Below, piece by piece: positions 51,105-60,331 of a stretch of DNA of 64,000 nucleotides. The notes under the pieces are model-generated. The model searched no databases. It was not told the DNA's origin and worked only from the letters and a program-made list of their open reading frames with translations. The translations under genes and the position numbers were made by a program. The stretch is from Planctomycetota bacterium (GTDB lineage: Bacteria; Planctomycetota; UBA1135; GCA-002686595). Each line of letters begins with the position of its first letter. Positions within the stretch are counted from its first letter, which is position 1. The DNA is taken from assembly GCA_012959525.1 (NCBI GenBank), contig DUDB01000020.1, positions 4,991-68,990 on the forward strand, given 5' to 3'.

Positions 51105-54100
51105 ATGAGCGCTTCTTCGCCCCTCTTTCGACCCTTCTGGCTCGCCTACGGTTTGTGCGGCGTCGTCGCCTGCGGAGGTGGGGACTCCCCTGCTGATGCG
51201 GGGGGTGAGCGGGCTCCGACCTCTCCTGTCAGCGAGTCTCCCCCGGCGGGGTCCGGGGGAAGTCCCGAGGCACCGGATAGGCTTTTCACTAGCCGTCTCC
51301 CTGTCCTCGGTCCCTGGTGGCCTCCCCTCCGCGCGCAAGTGGACCCGTCCCGTCCGCCTAACCCCTGGCGGGAAGAAGGTCTGGCCCAGTTGGCGCAAGG
51401 CGTCCTGGCGAAGGGGCTGCGCGAGTGGGTGGGCGGCTCGGAGGAGACACTCTGGGCCGTGATCGGCCCTCGCACGAGCTTTCCTATGCCCCTGCGTCCA
51501 CGTGAGGTGAAGGTCCTTCGTCCTGGGCCGGAGTTGCGTCTGGTCGAAGGAGTCCCCGAACCTTCCAAGGTGGCATTGGTCGGGATCGCCGGCGCCCGTG
51601 AGCGCCTAGGCGCGCTGTTGGCACCCTACGTGGACTGGAGGTCTGGAGGTGTCGAGGTCTGGGTGGATGGAGTGGAGTTCGTGTCCGATGCCCTCGCCCG
51701 CACCCACGTGTTCGTGCGCATTCACGGGCGCAAGGCGGAACGTGTCCTGCAGACCAACCTGCGGATGGTCGCTGACTGGCGATTGGGTGCATCACGTGTG
51801 GTCCTGGCCAGCCTGGTGACGGAGCGGTTTCAGGAGGTGGAGAGTGGGCAGCCGCTGTTTGTGGATGAAACGGCGAACGTCCTCGGCGTGGACGCCGGTG
51901 CGGGTAGTTGGTTGTGGCAAGGTGCTGTGGAGAGTTCGGAGCGCACGGACAATCTGATCCCGTTCACGGACGTGCACCTGGGGATGCATGGCGCCGCTGT
52001 GGGGGACCTAGATGGCGACGGCCTGGAGGATCTGTACATCGCGCGGCCCGGTGGTGCCCCCAACCGACTGCTGAGGCACCAACCAGATGGGACGACGCAA
52101 GATGTTGCGGCGACGTCCCAGGTGGACTTTCTCGATGACACCAGCGGGGTGTTGATCGTGGACCTGGACGGCGATGGGGCGCGGGATCTTGCTCTTGGCG
52201 TTGGAACGGACGTTGTCCTGTGTTGGAACGATGGCCGGGGGCACTTCCCTGAACGCACGCGACTGTCCCGCCCCGCGCAGGACAAGGTGTACAGCCTCGC
52301 TGTGGCTGATGCGGACGGGGACGGAGACCTAGACCTGTATGACACGCGCTACTTCGCCAGTAACTATGGCGGCGGCGTGCCGACTCCGTATCACGATGCG
52401 CACAACGGAGCCTCTAACTCCTATTGGTGCAATCAGGGGCAGCGGGAATTTGAAGAGGCAACGGAACGCGTTGGATTGGCTGTGGGGAATGACCGCTTCA
52501 GCCTGGTTGCGCTCTGGGAGGACGTGGACCTGGACGGGGACCTGGATCTCTACGTGGTTAACGATTTCGGCAGCAACAATCTGTACCGCAATGAGGGGGG
52601 GCGGTTTGTGGAGGTTGCGGGTGCCGTGGGTCTGGGAGACATGGCCGCGGGTATGGGGATCAGTCCTAGCGACGTGAGCGGTGACGGCCTCCTGGATCTG
52701 TACGTCTCGAACATGCACACGGCGGCGGGCATGCGGGTGACTGCAGCTGAACGCTTCCAACCCAATGCCCCAGAGAGCGTTCGCGCACACTACCGCGGCC
52801 ACACGCGCGGCAATTCAATCTTGATTCAGGATGGCGCCGGTCGGTTCCGCGACGGCAGCAAGGACAGCCTGGCCTCACCCGGTGGGTGGGCGTGGGGTGC
52901 GATCCACCTGGACATGGACAATGATGGTTGGGACGAGTTTGTGGTGCCCAATGGTTTCCTAACGGGCCCGGACCCGCGGGATCTGGCGAGCTTCTTCTGG
53001 CGCTGCGTGGTGAACGCATCGCCCCTGGATGACGTGGCAACCCCTGCCTACCAAAACGCATGGGCTGGCATCACGCGCCTGACCCAGGTCCGTGGCTACT
53101 GTTGGAACGGAAACGAGCGCCACTACGCCTACCTGGGCTCCCCGGGCGGGCGCTTCGTGGACCTTTCTCGGCTCTCGGGCCTGGGCCTGAAAGAAGATGG
53201 CCGCGTCGCCCTGCGTGCCGATTGGGACGGTGACGGTCTCGAGGACCTGATCCTCAAGAACCGAACGGCTCCGGTGCTGCGCTTCATGCGCAATCAGACG
53301 TCGGAGGCTGGCAACTATATCGCCTTCGAGCTGTCGGACAGCGGGCTCAACACGGAGGCCGTGGGGGCCCTGGTGCAGGTTCGTACCGATTCTCGGACAC
53401 TTGTCCGTCGGGTCTACGCGGGTGAAGGCTACCTGGCTGGGCAGAGCAAGCGGTTGCACTTCGGGCTCGGGGGCGTGCCTCCCGGAGGGACGGTCGAGTG
53501 GGTGCGTGTCACTTGGCCCGACGGCCAGGTGCAGGAAGTGCGCGATTTGGCTTCCGGAAAGTTGTACGCGTGGGGCCGCCAAAGTGGACACCGGGCTCTA
53601 TCCCGGGTGGACTCCGGATGGGGGGGCGAGGGGGCACGCAGCTCGCTGCCAACATTGGCCTCGACCCCAAACGCGAGCCTTATCGCCCTTGAGCGTGTCC
53701 CCTGCTCTTCCCTGCCCTTGCCGATTGAGGGCGGCGAGGGGATGACCGTGGGAGATTATGGTGGTGACCTTCTGCTCGTGTACCTGTGGGCGACCTGGGA
53801 CGCGCCCTCGCAGGCTGGTCTGGGGGAGTTGTATGCGGCGAAGGCCTCTTTCGCGGAGGCCGACCTGCGCGTCCATGCGCTTGCGATGGATGGCCCCCGG
53901 GACGCTTCTCGGGTGCGGGATCGGATGCGAGCTCTGTTTCCAGGGGCCGTTGGAGGACGCGCCGACCGTCGCACATCTGCGCTGATCGAGTTGGTGCTCC
54001 AGGCGACCTTGGGCACCTATGACGATGTGGCTCTGCCCCTCGGCTTGTTGATGGATTCCGATGGGCGCCTCGTGTCCGTGCACATGGGGCCGCCCGATGT

Positions 54101-54302
54101 TTCATCGATTCTCGATCAGGCTCGACGGCTCCGCGAGGGAGACCCCAGAGATGGGGGCCGCTGGTCCCATGCCCTTACTGGTGGCCGGTGGTTGCTTGAG
54201 GGGCCGACCCGCAATTTCACCCGGGCCATCGAGTACCTGGCCAAGGAGCGCGGCGAAGAAGCCTTCGCCGCAGAACTGCAGGCTTTCGTCGACGGTCGCT
54301 AG
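51105..54302 (+). CDS. FG-GAP/VCBS - ASPIC/UnbV - thioredoxin-like lipoprotein
   Basis: 1065 residues from ATG 51105 with lipoprotein signal LAYGLCGVVACGGGD. Residues about 90-270 lack a known fold. At least seven FG-GAP/VCBS units follow (GDLDGDGLEDLYIA, VDLDGDGARDLAL, ADADGDGDLDLYD, DVDLDGDLDLYVVN, DVSGDGLLDLYVSN, DMDNDGWDEFVVP, DWDGDGLEDLILK) forming a calcium-binding propeller. ASPIC/UnbV spans about 725-800 (GNYIAFEL, EGYLAGQSKRLHFGLG, VRVTWPDG). The C-terminal domain is thioredoxin-like but its active site reads WATWDAPSQ with D899 and S902 where the paralogue at 441-2138 has CAPC; it cannot do dithiol chemistry. It ends without the TPRs of the paralogue. Likely a surface protein. Confidence 0.9.
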   Translation: MSASSPLFRPFWLAYGLCGVVACGGGDSPADAGGERAPTSPVSESPPAGSGGSPEAPDRLFTSRLPVLGPWWPPLRAQVDPSRPPNPWREEGLAQLAQGVLAKGLREWVGGSEETLWAVIGPRTSFPMPLRPREVKVLRPGPELRLVEGVPEPSKVALVGIAGARERLGALLAPYVDWRSGGVEVWVDGVEFVSDALARTHVFVRIHGRKAERVLQTNLRMVADWRLGASRVVLASLVTERFQEVESGQPLFVDETANVLGVDAGAGSWLWQGAVESSERTDNLIPFTDVHLGMHGAAVGDLDGDGLEDLYIARPGGAPNRLLRHQPDGTTQDVAATSQVDFLDDTSGVLIVDLDGDGARDLALGVGTDVVLCWNDGRGHFPERTRLSRPAQDKVYSLAVADADGDGDLDLYDTRYFASNYGGGVPTPYHDAHNGASNSYWCNQGQREFEEATERVGLAVGNDRFSLVALWEDVDLDGDLDLYVVNDFGSNNLYRNEGGRFVEVAGAVGLGDMAAGMGISPSDVSGDGLLDLYVSNMHTAAGMRVTAAERFQPNAPESVRAHYRGHTRGNSILIQDGAGRFRDGSKDSLASPGGWAWGAIHLDMDNDGWDEFVVPNGFLTGPDPRDLASFFWRCVVNASPLDDVATPAYQNAWAGITRLTQVRGYCWNGNERHYAYLGSPGGRFVDLSRLSGLGLKEDGRVALRADWDGDGLEDLILKNRTAPVLRFMRNQTSEAGNYIAFELSDSGLNTEAVGALVQVRTDSRTLVRRVYAGEGYLAGQSKRLHFGLGGVPPGGTVEWVRVTWPDGQVQEVRDLASGKLYAWGRQSGHRALSRVDSGWGGEGARSSLPTLASTPNASLIALERVPCSSLPLPIEGGEGMTVGDYGGDLLLVYLWATWDAPSQAGLGELYAAKASFAEADLRVHALAMDGPRDASRVRDRMRALFPGAVGGRADRRTSALIELVLQATLGTYDDVALPLGLLMDSDGRLVSVHMGPPDVSSILDQARRLREGDPRDGGRWSHALTGGRWLLEGPTRNFTRAIEYLAKERGEEAFAAELQAFVDGR

Positions 54303-54320
54303 CCTGGGGAACGTCGAGGG

Positions 54321-54833
54321 CTAGCGCATGACCCAGGGGGCCCAGCCTAGCTCCGAAAGGTTGGTGCCGGGCTCCGCCGGCCGGGCCTCGGGGCCGTTCC
54401 AACGGCCGTCCGCATTGGCGTGGCGCAGGACATTGCCGGAGCCATCCCACATGAACGCCGCCTGCCCCGTGCGTGGGGCTGAGCGGGGCCAGGCCACGAA
54501 CTGGGCGGGGAGACCCTCAGGGCGTTGCATCTGGAACAGATAACCGTGCTGCATGAGAAGCCCGGAATCTTCCAGGACCCGGGCGTCGAGGAATCGATGG
54601 CGCAGGCTGCGATCCTGACCGATCCAGGTGGCCAAGTCCGGGGACTCTTGGGGACTGCCGGCTCGACCCAGGACACGCAGGGAGCGTGCGGCATCCTCCT
54701 CGTTGTTGCACTGGACGTAGTTCTGCAAGCGGGGGAGCGAGACCATGCAGACCAACAGGGCGATGGCCGCAATGACCCCCGTGCTCCAACGTAGGTAGCC
54801 GGAGAGGCCAGATGGGGGAGGGATTGAGCTCAT
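54321..54833 (-). CDS. Single-span membrane protein, unknown function
   Basis: 170 residues from ATG 54833; the frame is open to 54899 without a better start. One transmembrane helix near 16-35 (STGVIAAIALLVCMVSLPRL) follows a short N-terminus, as in type IV pilin-like or signal-anchored proteins, but there is no prepilin Gly-Phe cleavage site. The outer part is mixed alpha/beta with Trp residues (GLPAQFVAWPRSAPRTG, AFMWDGSGN). No family recognised. It ends 18 bases after the FG-GAP gene and diverges from the CCA-adding enzyme gene. Confidence 0.6.
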   Translation of the reverse strand: MSSIPPPSGLSGYLRWSTGVIAAIALLVCMVSLPRLQNYVQCNNEEDAARSLRVLGRAGSPQESPDLATWIGQDRSLRHRFLDARVLEDSGLLMQHGYLFQMQRPEGLPAQFVAWPRSAPRTGQAAFMWDGSGNVLRHANADGRWNGPEARPAEPGTNLSELGWAPWVMR

Positions 54834-54889
54834 GGACGGGTTGGGGAGAGGGCAGCATCCCCCATTGGGATTCTGCCGCAGTCCTGTGC

Positions 54890-54895
54890 TACGGT
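54890..54895 (+). promoter_or_regulatory. -10 box TACGGT, leaderless promoter
   Basis: TACGGT then exactly six bases to the ATG at 54902. TTGGGA lies 19 nt upstream and may be a weak -35. Confidence 0.55.
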
Positions 54896-54901
54896 TCAAG
54901 C

Positions 54902-56200
54902 ATGTTGCACGACCCGAGTATGGAGGGCCTCGCTGAGCCGTTGGCTGAGGCTGCCCGGAGCGTGGCCCGCACCTTGGAGGTGGCGGGTTTCCGGGGTTGG
55001 ATCGTGGGGGGCGCGGTTCGCGATCTGGCGCTAGGTCGCACCCCCAAGGACGTGGACATGGTCTCGGCGGCCCACCCAGATCGCGTCATTGAGCTGTTTG
55101 AGCACACGCATGCCATTGGCAAGGCCTTTGGGATTGTCCTGGTGCAAGTGTCGGGAGTTGATTTGGAGGTGGCCACTTTTAGGACGGAGTCCGGGTACTC
55201 CGATGCCCGTCACCCGGATCGTATTCAGTTCGCTCAGAGCCCTCAGGAGGACGCGTTGCGGCGCGACTTCACCTGCAATGCCATGTACCTCGATCCCTTG
55301 AATGGTGAGGTCTGCGATCCTTGCGGTGGTTTGCAGGATCTTTCAGACGGTCGTCTCGCGACCGTGGGGGAGCCGCGGGATCGCTTTACGGAGGATGGAC
55401 TGCGGCTCCTGCGGTTGGCCCGGTTCGGGGCCCAGTTGGGTCTGGAGCCCGCGCCTGGATTGCTTGAGGCGGCCGCGCTATGCGCCGACTCGCTCTCGGC
55501 TGTGAGCCCCGAGCGCGTTCGCGCCGAACTGGAGGGCTGCCTGTACCGCGGTGCACCGGAACGGGCCTTGGAAATCCTGGCCGAGGCCGGGCTGCTGGGT
55601 GCGTGCTTGCCTTGGTTGGCGAAGGATGAGGCTCTGGTGTCCCATGCCCGTGAGGTTCTCGCTCGCTTGGGGCCGGCTGCTGCGGGCCCGGCGGGATGGG
55701 TGGCCTGCCTCGTGGCTGATGGGGAGGATCCCGGCATCGTGGACGCGCGCGCTGAAGCGCTGCGCTTCTCCACCTCGGAGCGCAAGTCCGTGATACGCAG
55801 CGCGGCGCTTGCCAGCCGATGGGTGCAGCTCGGCGCCGCTGCGACCTCTCTCTCGGCGCGTATCCTCGCCACCCGTACAGATCCCTGGAGGCCTGCCTGG
55901 GATTTGGCTCGCGCCCGCTGCGAGTGTCAAGGGAAGGCCGAAGACCTGGAGGTTATCAACGCACTCGGATCCTGGCGCGCAGGGTTAACTCCGGAGCAGC
56001 TCCATCCTCCGCAGCTGGTGGGAGCGAAGGAGCTTGAAGCGGCGGGCATCCCGCGCGGGCCGCGGTGGTCGGAGCTCATCGCCCTGGGGGAAGCGGAGCA
56101 GATGGATGGCAAGCTCACCACTTCTGAAGACGTGCCCGCGTGGTTGCGAGTTCGGGCCGCGAACCCGGACGGATCAGCTGGGCGGCAAGACGCGCCGTAG
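54902..56200 (+). CDS. CCA tRNA nucleotidyltransferase / poly(A) polymerase family
   Basis: 432 residues. The nucleotidyltransferase head has GWIVGGAVRDLALGRTPKDVDMV with the DxD catalytic pair, followed by VATFRTESGYSDARHPD and LRRDFTCNAMYLD, then FTEDGLRLLRLARFGAQLG: the class II CCA-enzyme motif order. The C-terminal helical part binds the tRNA. It adds or repairs the 3' CCA end; a bacterial poly(A) polymerase cannot be excluded. The frame opens upstream at 54812, but ATG 54902 fits the six-base promoter spacing. The last 27 bases overlap the convergent UbiA-type gene. Confidence 0.88.
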   Translation: MLHDPSMEGLAEPLAEAARSVARTLEVAGFRGWIVGGAVRDLALGRTPKDVDMVSAAHPDRVIELFEHTHAIGKAFGIVLVQVSGVDLEVATFRTESGYSDARHPDRIQFAQSPQEDALRRDFTCNAMYLDPLNGEVCDPCGGLQDLSDGRLATVGEPRDRFTEDGLRLLRLARFGAQLGLEPAPGLLEAAALCADSLSAVSPERVRAELEGCLYRGAPERALEILAEAGLLGACLPWLAKDEALVSHAREVLARLGPAAAGPAGWVACLVADGEDPGIVDARAEALRFSTSERKSVIRSAALASRWVQLGAAATSLSARILATRTDPWRPAWDLARARCECQGKAEDLEVINALGSWRAGLTPEQLHPPQLVGAKELEAAGIPRGPRWSELIALGEAEQMDGKLTTSEDVPAWLRVRAANPDGSAGRQDAP

Positions 56201-57094
56201 GGCGTGGCTGAGCGGAACGGCTGCCAGCACGGCCAACACCACCCAGCGCGCGGCGGACGACTCTCCCGCATGTAGCAGCGCTAGGGCCGCGCTGAAGGGT
56301 AAGGTGCTGCGTAGCGCGCGCCCCATCGCCTGACCCACAAGGGCCCGCGTCCAACCCGCTTGGGGGATCGCGTTCAGCAACCACAAACCAGAGGCCACCG
56401 CGAGGCCCGTGCAGGCTATCCACGCGAGCGACGTAGGTGGAGGGGCTATGAGGATGCCGAGGGCTGGGGTGGCACAGAGGGCTGCTGCAGCGGCCCTGAC
56501 GTAGCGGCCCGGACGGTGATCAAGATCTCCACCCTGGCCATCCTCAAGTCGTCCGAGCAGGGACACGGAGACGATGAACGCCGCGTACAGGGCGGGCGCC
56601 GCCAGGCAGAGTAGCGGGGCGGCACGCGGACCCGATGGGGCGCTGGTCCACGCCAGAGCCATGCCGAGGGCGAGGTTGCCTCCCCGGCACAGGCCCAACA
56701 GGAGGGGCCCCCGCCAGGGACCACGGCCCTTGAGGTCATAGGTCATGGCGCAGGAGGCCAGCAAGAGGTAGCCCAAGCCCAGTTGCCAGGAGATGGAGCC
56801 TGCCAGGGCCACGCCGAGGGCAGGTAGGGTCCAGCCGAGGCATCGGGCTGCGCCAGCCGAAACGGCGCCGGAGGGGATGGGGCGATCCGGCCGCGTTCGA
56901 GCGTCTTCGTCCCGATCGGCCCAGTCATTGAGAGCCATGGCGCCGTGGTAGATCAGCAAACTGGCTCCGACGAGCAGCCAAGGAGTGATCCCCCCCGGCC
57001 AGCGCCCCGCATGTCCCAGGAGTACACCGACTGCCACGTCTGCAGCAGCAGAGGGAGCAAGGGAGAGCCGTAAGAGGCGGGCGTACGCGAGCAT
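56174..57094 (-). CDS. UbiA-family prenyltransferase
   Basis: 306 residues with eight or nine helices. The first Asp-rich motif is N56-D57-WADRDED (56-64) within ALNDWADRDEDARTRPDRP, followed by the RPIPSG signature; a second motif appears as LLGRLEDGQGGDLDHRPGRY. The fold attaches isoprenoid diphosphates to aromatic or other acceptors in the membrane. The acceptor is unknown; the sequence is reminiscent of EboC-like and chlorophyll-synthase-like branches. It lies 15 bases downstream of the site-2 protease gene on the same strand, after dxr, an isoprenoid gene. Confidence 0.85.
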   Translation of the reverse strand: MLAYARLLRLSLAPSAAADVAVGVLLGHAGRWPGGITPWLLVGASLLIYHGAMALNDWADRDEDARTRPDRPIPSGAVSAGAARCLGWTLPALGVALAGSISWQLGLGYLLLASCAMTYDLKGRGPWRGPLLLGLCRGGNLALGMALAWTSAPSGPRAAPLLCLAAPALYAAFIVSVSLLGRLEDGQGGDLDHRPGRYVRAAAAALCATPALGILIAPPPTSLAWIACTGLAVASGLWLLNAIPQAGWTRALVGQAMGRALRSTLPFSAALALLHAGESSAARWVVLAVLAAVPLSHALRRVLPPS

Positions 57095-57109
57095 GGCGCA
57101 GAACCCGTC

Positions 57110-58960
57110 CTAGGGCCCCGTTGGTAATAGCCGCAACACGTCCTGATAAGTGACGTAGATCGTCAGGGTCAGGATCAGGACCAGGCCGACTACCTGACTG
57201 TAGCCCAGAGTGCGCTCGGAGACCGGCGACCCCTTGATGGCCTCCACGATGCAGAATGCCAGGTGACCGCCGTCGAGGACTGGAATGGGCAGTACGTTGA
57301 GGAACGCGAGGTTGATGCTCAGCATGCAGAGGAAGAAGAACAGCTTCGCCCAGCCCTGCGAGGCCCAATCGTAAGAGACCGTGCTGATGGCAATGATCCC
57401 GCCCAGGTTCTCCGTGGAGACCTCACGCAGAAACATCTTCTGCAGGGTCATCCAGGCGTCGGTGAGGAACCGCCAGGAGGCCATGGCTCCGGCCCGGATC
57501 GACTCCGCGACCCCTCCCGTCCGGTAGATGCCGCTGGCCCGTTCAAGTCCAAACCCGAAGTCGAGCTGGATCAGGGGTTGGGGGGTGACCGTGATGACCT
57601 GGGTGACGGGCTCTGTGTTGGCTCCCAGGCGTTCAACCGTGAACTCCGTCGCCTCGTTGCGCTCAGCCCGCTCGCGTGTGATGGCCAGAACGTCTCCCCA
57701 GGATTGCACGTTAACGTCATTGACGGTCAGGAGGCGGTCGCCACTCTCCAGCCCTGATAATTGAGCCGCACGTCCGGGGGAGGCGTGCGCCAGGGTGGAG
57801 TCGGGGTCATAGTCAAGGTAGACGTCCGATTCGATCCCCACAACTTCGGCGCTGGTCGGGTGCGTTCCGTAGGCGACCCGCTTGGGAGCGAGGTTGGGGT
57901 CGGAGGGCTGAAGCACGACGGTTAGGCCCTGTGCTTCCCCAGGGGAGCGCAGGGCAGTCCCCAGGTCACCGGGTCGCCGAATCGGCTGTCCATTGACCTC
58001 TACGAGTCGGGCCCCCTTCTCAAGCCCCATGCGCTCCACCCAGGCTCCAGGGCGCAGATCCTTGATCAGGTTCTGCATAGGCTCGATCCCGAAGAGTCTC
58101 CGCTCTGCCGGTGTTGATCTGGGGACGATTGGGATTTCCTTCTCCTCACCATGGCGCCGAACCAAGACGGTGATGGCCTCGCCCCTGAGGGTGGCCCACT
58201 TCATTTGGCGTACGGGTGTGAAACCGGCAGGCGCTCCGGAGATCGAGAGCAGGGTGTCCCCGTCCATGAGACCGGCTTCGGCGGCGGGTCCACCTGGGAG
58301 GACCTGAACCAGGTGTTCGGGGTCAACACCCGGTCGCACCCCGATCTGCTTGAAGCCTCCGTTGGCCGAGTACACCGGGGTGATCGGTAGCGTGTTCAGG
58401 GCCTCGGATCCGGGGTAACGGACAGTGAGCTGGATGGGGCCTGCGTCGGCCAGGGCTACCTCGTTGGGGATGTGAAAGAAGTCGTACACCTCCTCGCCGT
58501 CCACGGCCAGGATTTCGGTCCCGGCGGGTATGCCCGCATGCCATGCCGGCATGCCGGGCGTTGGGGCTGCCACGACGGGGCGGAGGACCGGCACTCCCGC
58601 CGCGAGTACCAAGGGGAAGACCACCAAGGCGAAGATCACGTTCATGATGACCCCACCTGAGTAGATGAAGAACCGCTGCCCCACGGACTTGGCTTGAAGT
58701 TCGTCGGGGGCGGGAGTTCTGGAGGGATCCGGGAACTCACCAGCCATCTTCACATAGCCGCCCAGGGGCAGCCAAGCCACCTGATACAGGGTTCCGCCGT
58801 GGTGGAAACCGAACATTCGCGGTCCGAAGCCCAGGCTGAAGACGTCTGCCCGTACACCACACAGGCGGGCGGCGATGAAATGGCCTGCCTCATGGACGAA
58901 GATCACCAGGCCGATTCCGAAGACGACCTGGAAGATGCGGAGCAGTTCGACGAGTTCCAT
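57110..58960 (-). CDS. rseP: Site-2 (RIP) metalloprotease with about four PDZ domains
   Basis: 616 residues against about 450 for E. coli RseP. Zinc site HEAGH at 23-27 within the first helix, LDGGH at 562-566 in the fourth. Helix 2 begins at VGQRFFIYSGGVIMNVI. Between them I see PDZ-like modules near 128-182, 205-280 (ILVQVLPGGPAAEAGL-type), 293-352 (GAWVERMGLEKGARLVEVNG) and 376-460 (ASPGRAAQLSGLESGDRLL); RseP has two. The enzyme cuts anti-sigma factors and other single-span proteins within the membrane. Coupling to dxr (six-base gap, AAGGA ribosome site) follows a bacterial norm. With several sigma/anti-sigma sets nearby, it may serve more than one. Confidence 0.92.
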   Translation of the reverse strand: MELVELLRIFQVVFGIGLVIFVHEAGHFIAARLCGVRADVFSLGFGPRMFGFHHGGTLYQVAWLPLGGYVKMAGEFPDPSRTPAPDELQAKSVGQRFFIYSGGVIMNVIFALVVFPLVLAAGVPVLRPVVAAPTPGMPAWHAGIPAGTEILAVDGEEVYDFFHIPNEVALADAGPIQLTVRYPGSEALNTLPITPVYSANGGFKQIGVRPGVDPEHLVQVLPGGPAAEAGLMDGDTLLSISGAPAGFTPVRQMKWATLRGEAITVLVRRHGEEKEIPIVPRSTPAERRLFGIEPMQNLIKDLRPGAWVERMGLEKGARLVEVNGQPIRRPGDLGTALRSPGEAQGLTVVLQPSDPNLAPKRVAYGTHPTSAEVVGIESDVYLDYDPDSTLAHASPGRAAQLSGLESGDRLLTVNDVNVQSWGDVLAITRERAERNEATEFTVERLGANTEPVTQVITVTPQPLIQLDFGFGLERASGIYRTGGVAESIRAGAMASWRFLTDAWMTLQKMFLREVSTENLGGIIAISTVSYDWASQGWAKLFFFLCMLSINLAFLNVLPIPVLDGGHLAFCIVEAIKGSPVSERTLGYSQVVGLVLILTLTIYVTYQDVLRLLPTGP

Positions 58961-58966
58961 TATTCC

Positions 58967-60157
58967 TTAAGGGCTACTGGCGGTTTTGGGGGCGGCGGGT
59001 CCGGAGGCCGTCAGGGTCTGGACAGCTTCTTGGGCATGGGTGCGTGCCCGGAGGTCGGCGGCCATGAGTGCCTCGATGCTTGAGGCGTCCCCTTGGCGTT
59101 TCTCCAACGCGGCGTGATGCACCCGGTTCATGTCGGTGAAGGAGATGGCTCCGTCAAGGAATGCCTGGACGGCCACCTCGTCCGCTGCGTTGAGGACGCA
59201 GGCGGCGTCTTCGCCGGCTCGGATGCACTCGTAGCCCAGTGTGAGGGCGGGGAAGCGCACCGGGTCCGGTGCCTCGAATTCCAGCTTGGCAAAAGCCTTC
59301 AGGTCAAAGCCGCGCACGGGGGAGGGTGGCCGATCGGGTGAATGCAGGGCGTGGTGGATGGGGCCCCTCATGTCGGGGACGCCCATGTGCGCCACGACGG
59401 CTCCGTCGACGAATTCGACCATGGAGTGGACGATGGATTGCGGGTGGATGACGACTTCGATCTGCTCGGGTGTCAATTCGAAGAGGTGGTGCAGCTCTAT
59501 CACCTCGAGCGCCTTGTTCATCAGGCTGGCCGATCCGATCGTGATACGCGGTCCCATGGACCAGTTGGGGTGCTGCAGCGCTTCCTGTGGGGTGACGCGA
59601 TCAAGGTCGGCACTGGGGGTGAGGCGCAGAGGGCCACCGCTGCAGGTGAGCAGCACCCGCTTGAGTCGTGCTCTGTCTTCCCCGCGCAGGCACTGGAGCA
59701 CCGCGGAGTGTTCGGAATCGACCGGGATGATCTCCGCGCCATGCTCCTCTGCCAAGGCCATCAGGTGTCTTCCGGCTACAACCAATGACTCCTTGTTCGC
59801 AAGGGCCAGACGTTTTCCGCGACGCAGAATATCCACGGAAGCCGGAAGTCCTGCGCAGCCGACGACGCCGTGGACGGCCGTGTCGAACTCGCAGGCATGG
59901 ATCAATTCCTGTAAGGCCTCGGGGCCTTCGTGGAGATGGGTGCCTGGGGCCAGGTGGGGCCGTGCCGACGCGGCCGCTTCCGTGTCGGTGAGGGCCAATT
60001 GGGTGACGCCGAACTCGTGCGCCTGCTCAAGTAAGGTCTCCCAGGAAGTTCTGGCAGCCAGACCCGATACGCTCAACCCCGATCCGCTCTGCCGCACCAG
60101 GTCGAGTGTTTGCGTCCCGATGGAGCCGGTGCTGCCGAGTAGGAGTATGGAAGTCAT
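58967..60157 (-). CDS. dxr: 1-deoxy-D-xylulose 5-phosphate reductoisomerase
   Basis: 396 residues. LLLGSTGSIGTQTLDLVR is the NADPH-binding start; GKRLALANKESLVVAG holds the NKE(S) loop; IIPVDSEHSAVLQCL and LTCSGGPLR follow; ALQHPNWSMGPRITIGSASLM is the substrate loop. It makes MEP from DXP, the committed step of isoprenoid synthesis. ATG 60157; the leader carries TAGAAT 24 bases before it, so this gene seems to have an ordinary leader. The rseP gene follows six bases after its stop. Confidence 0.95.
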   Translation of the reverse strand: MTSILLLGSTGSIGTQTLDLVRQSGSGLSVSGLAARTSWETLLEQAHEFGVTQLALTDTEAAASARPHLAPGTHLHEGPEALQELIHACEFDTAVHGVVGCAGLPASVDILRRGKRLALANKESLVVAGRHLMALAEEHGAEIIPVDSEHSAVLQCLRGEDRARLKRVLLTCSGGPLRLTPSADLDRVTPQEALQHPNWSMGPRITIGSASLMNKALEVIELHHLFELTPEQIEVVIHPQSIVHSMVEFVDGAVVAHMGVPDMRGPIHHALHSPDRPPSPVRGFDLKAFAKLEFEAPDPVRFPALTLGYECIRAGEDAACVLNAADEVAVQAFLDGAISFTDMNRVHHAALEKRQGDASSIEALMAADLRARTHAQEAVQTLTASGPAAPKTASSP

Positions 60158-60331
60158 AGGGAGGGGCCGAGGGCCGGGTCCATTCTAGGCCTTATAGCCC
60201 CTGCGGACATCCTCCATGGGTCAGTCATTACGGGTTGGGCCCGGAGGACCTTTCGCTGAGGTAAACCCTAGCTCCCATGCGGTGTTCGGAGGTCGTAGGC
60301 TGAGAGCCTCCCTTCGTCCGCGCCTCACGCC

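Noticed and set aside
59241-60188. 315-codon plus-strand frame
   Set aside because: Antisense to dxr, whose motifs are complete.
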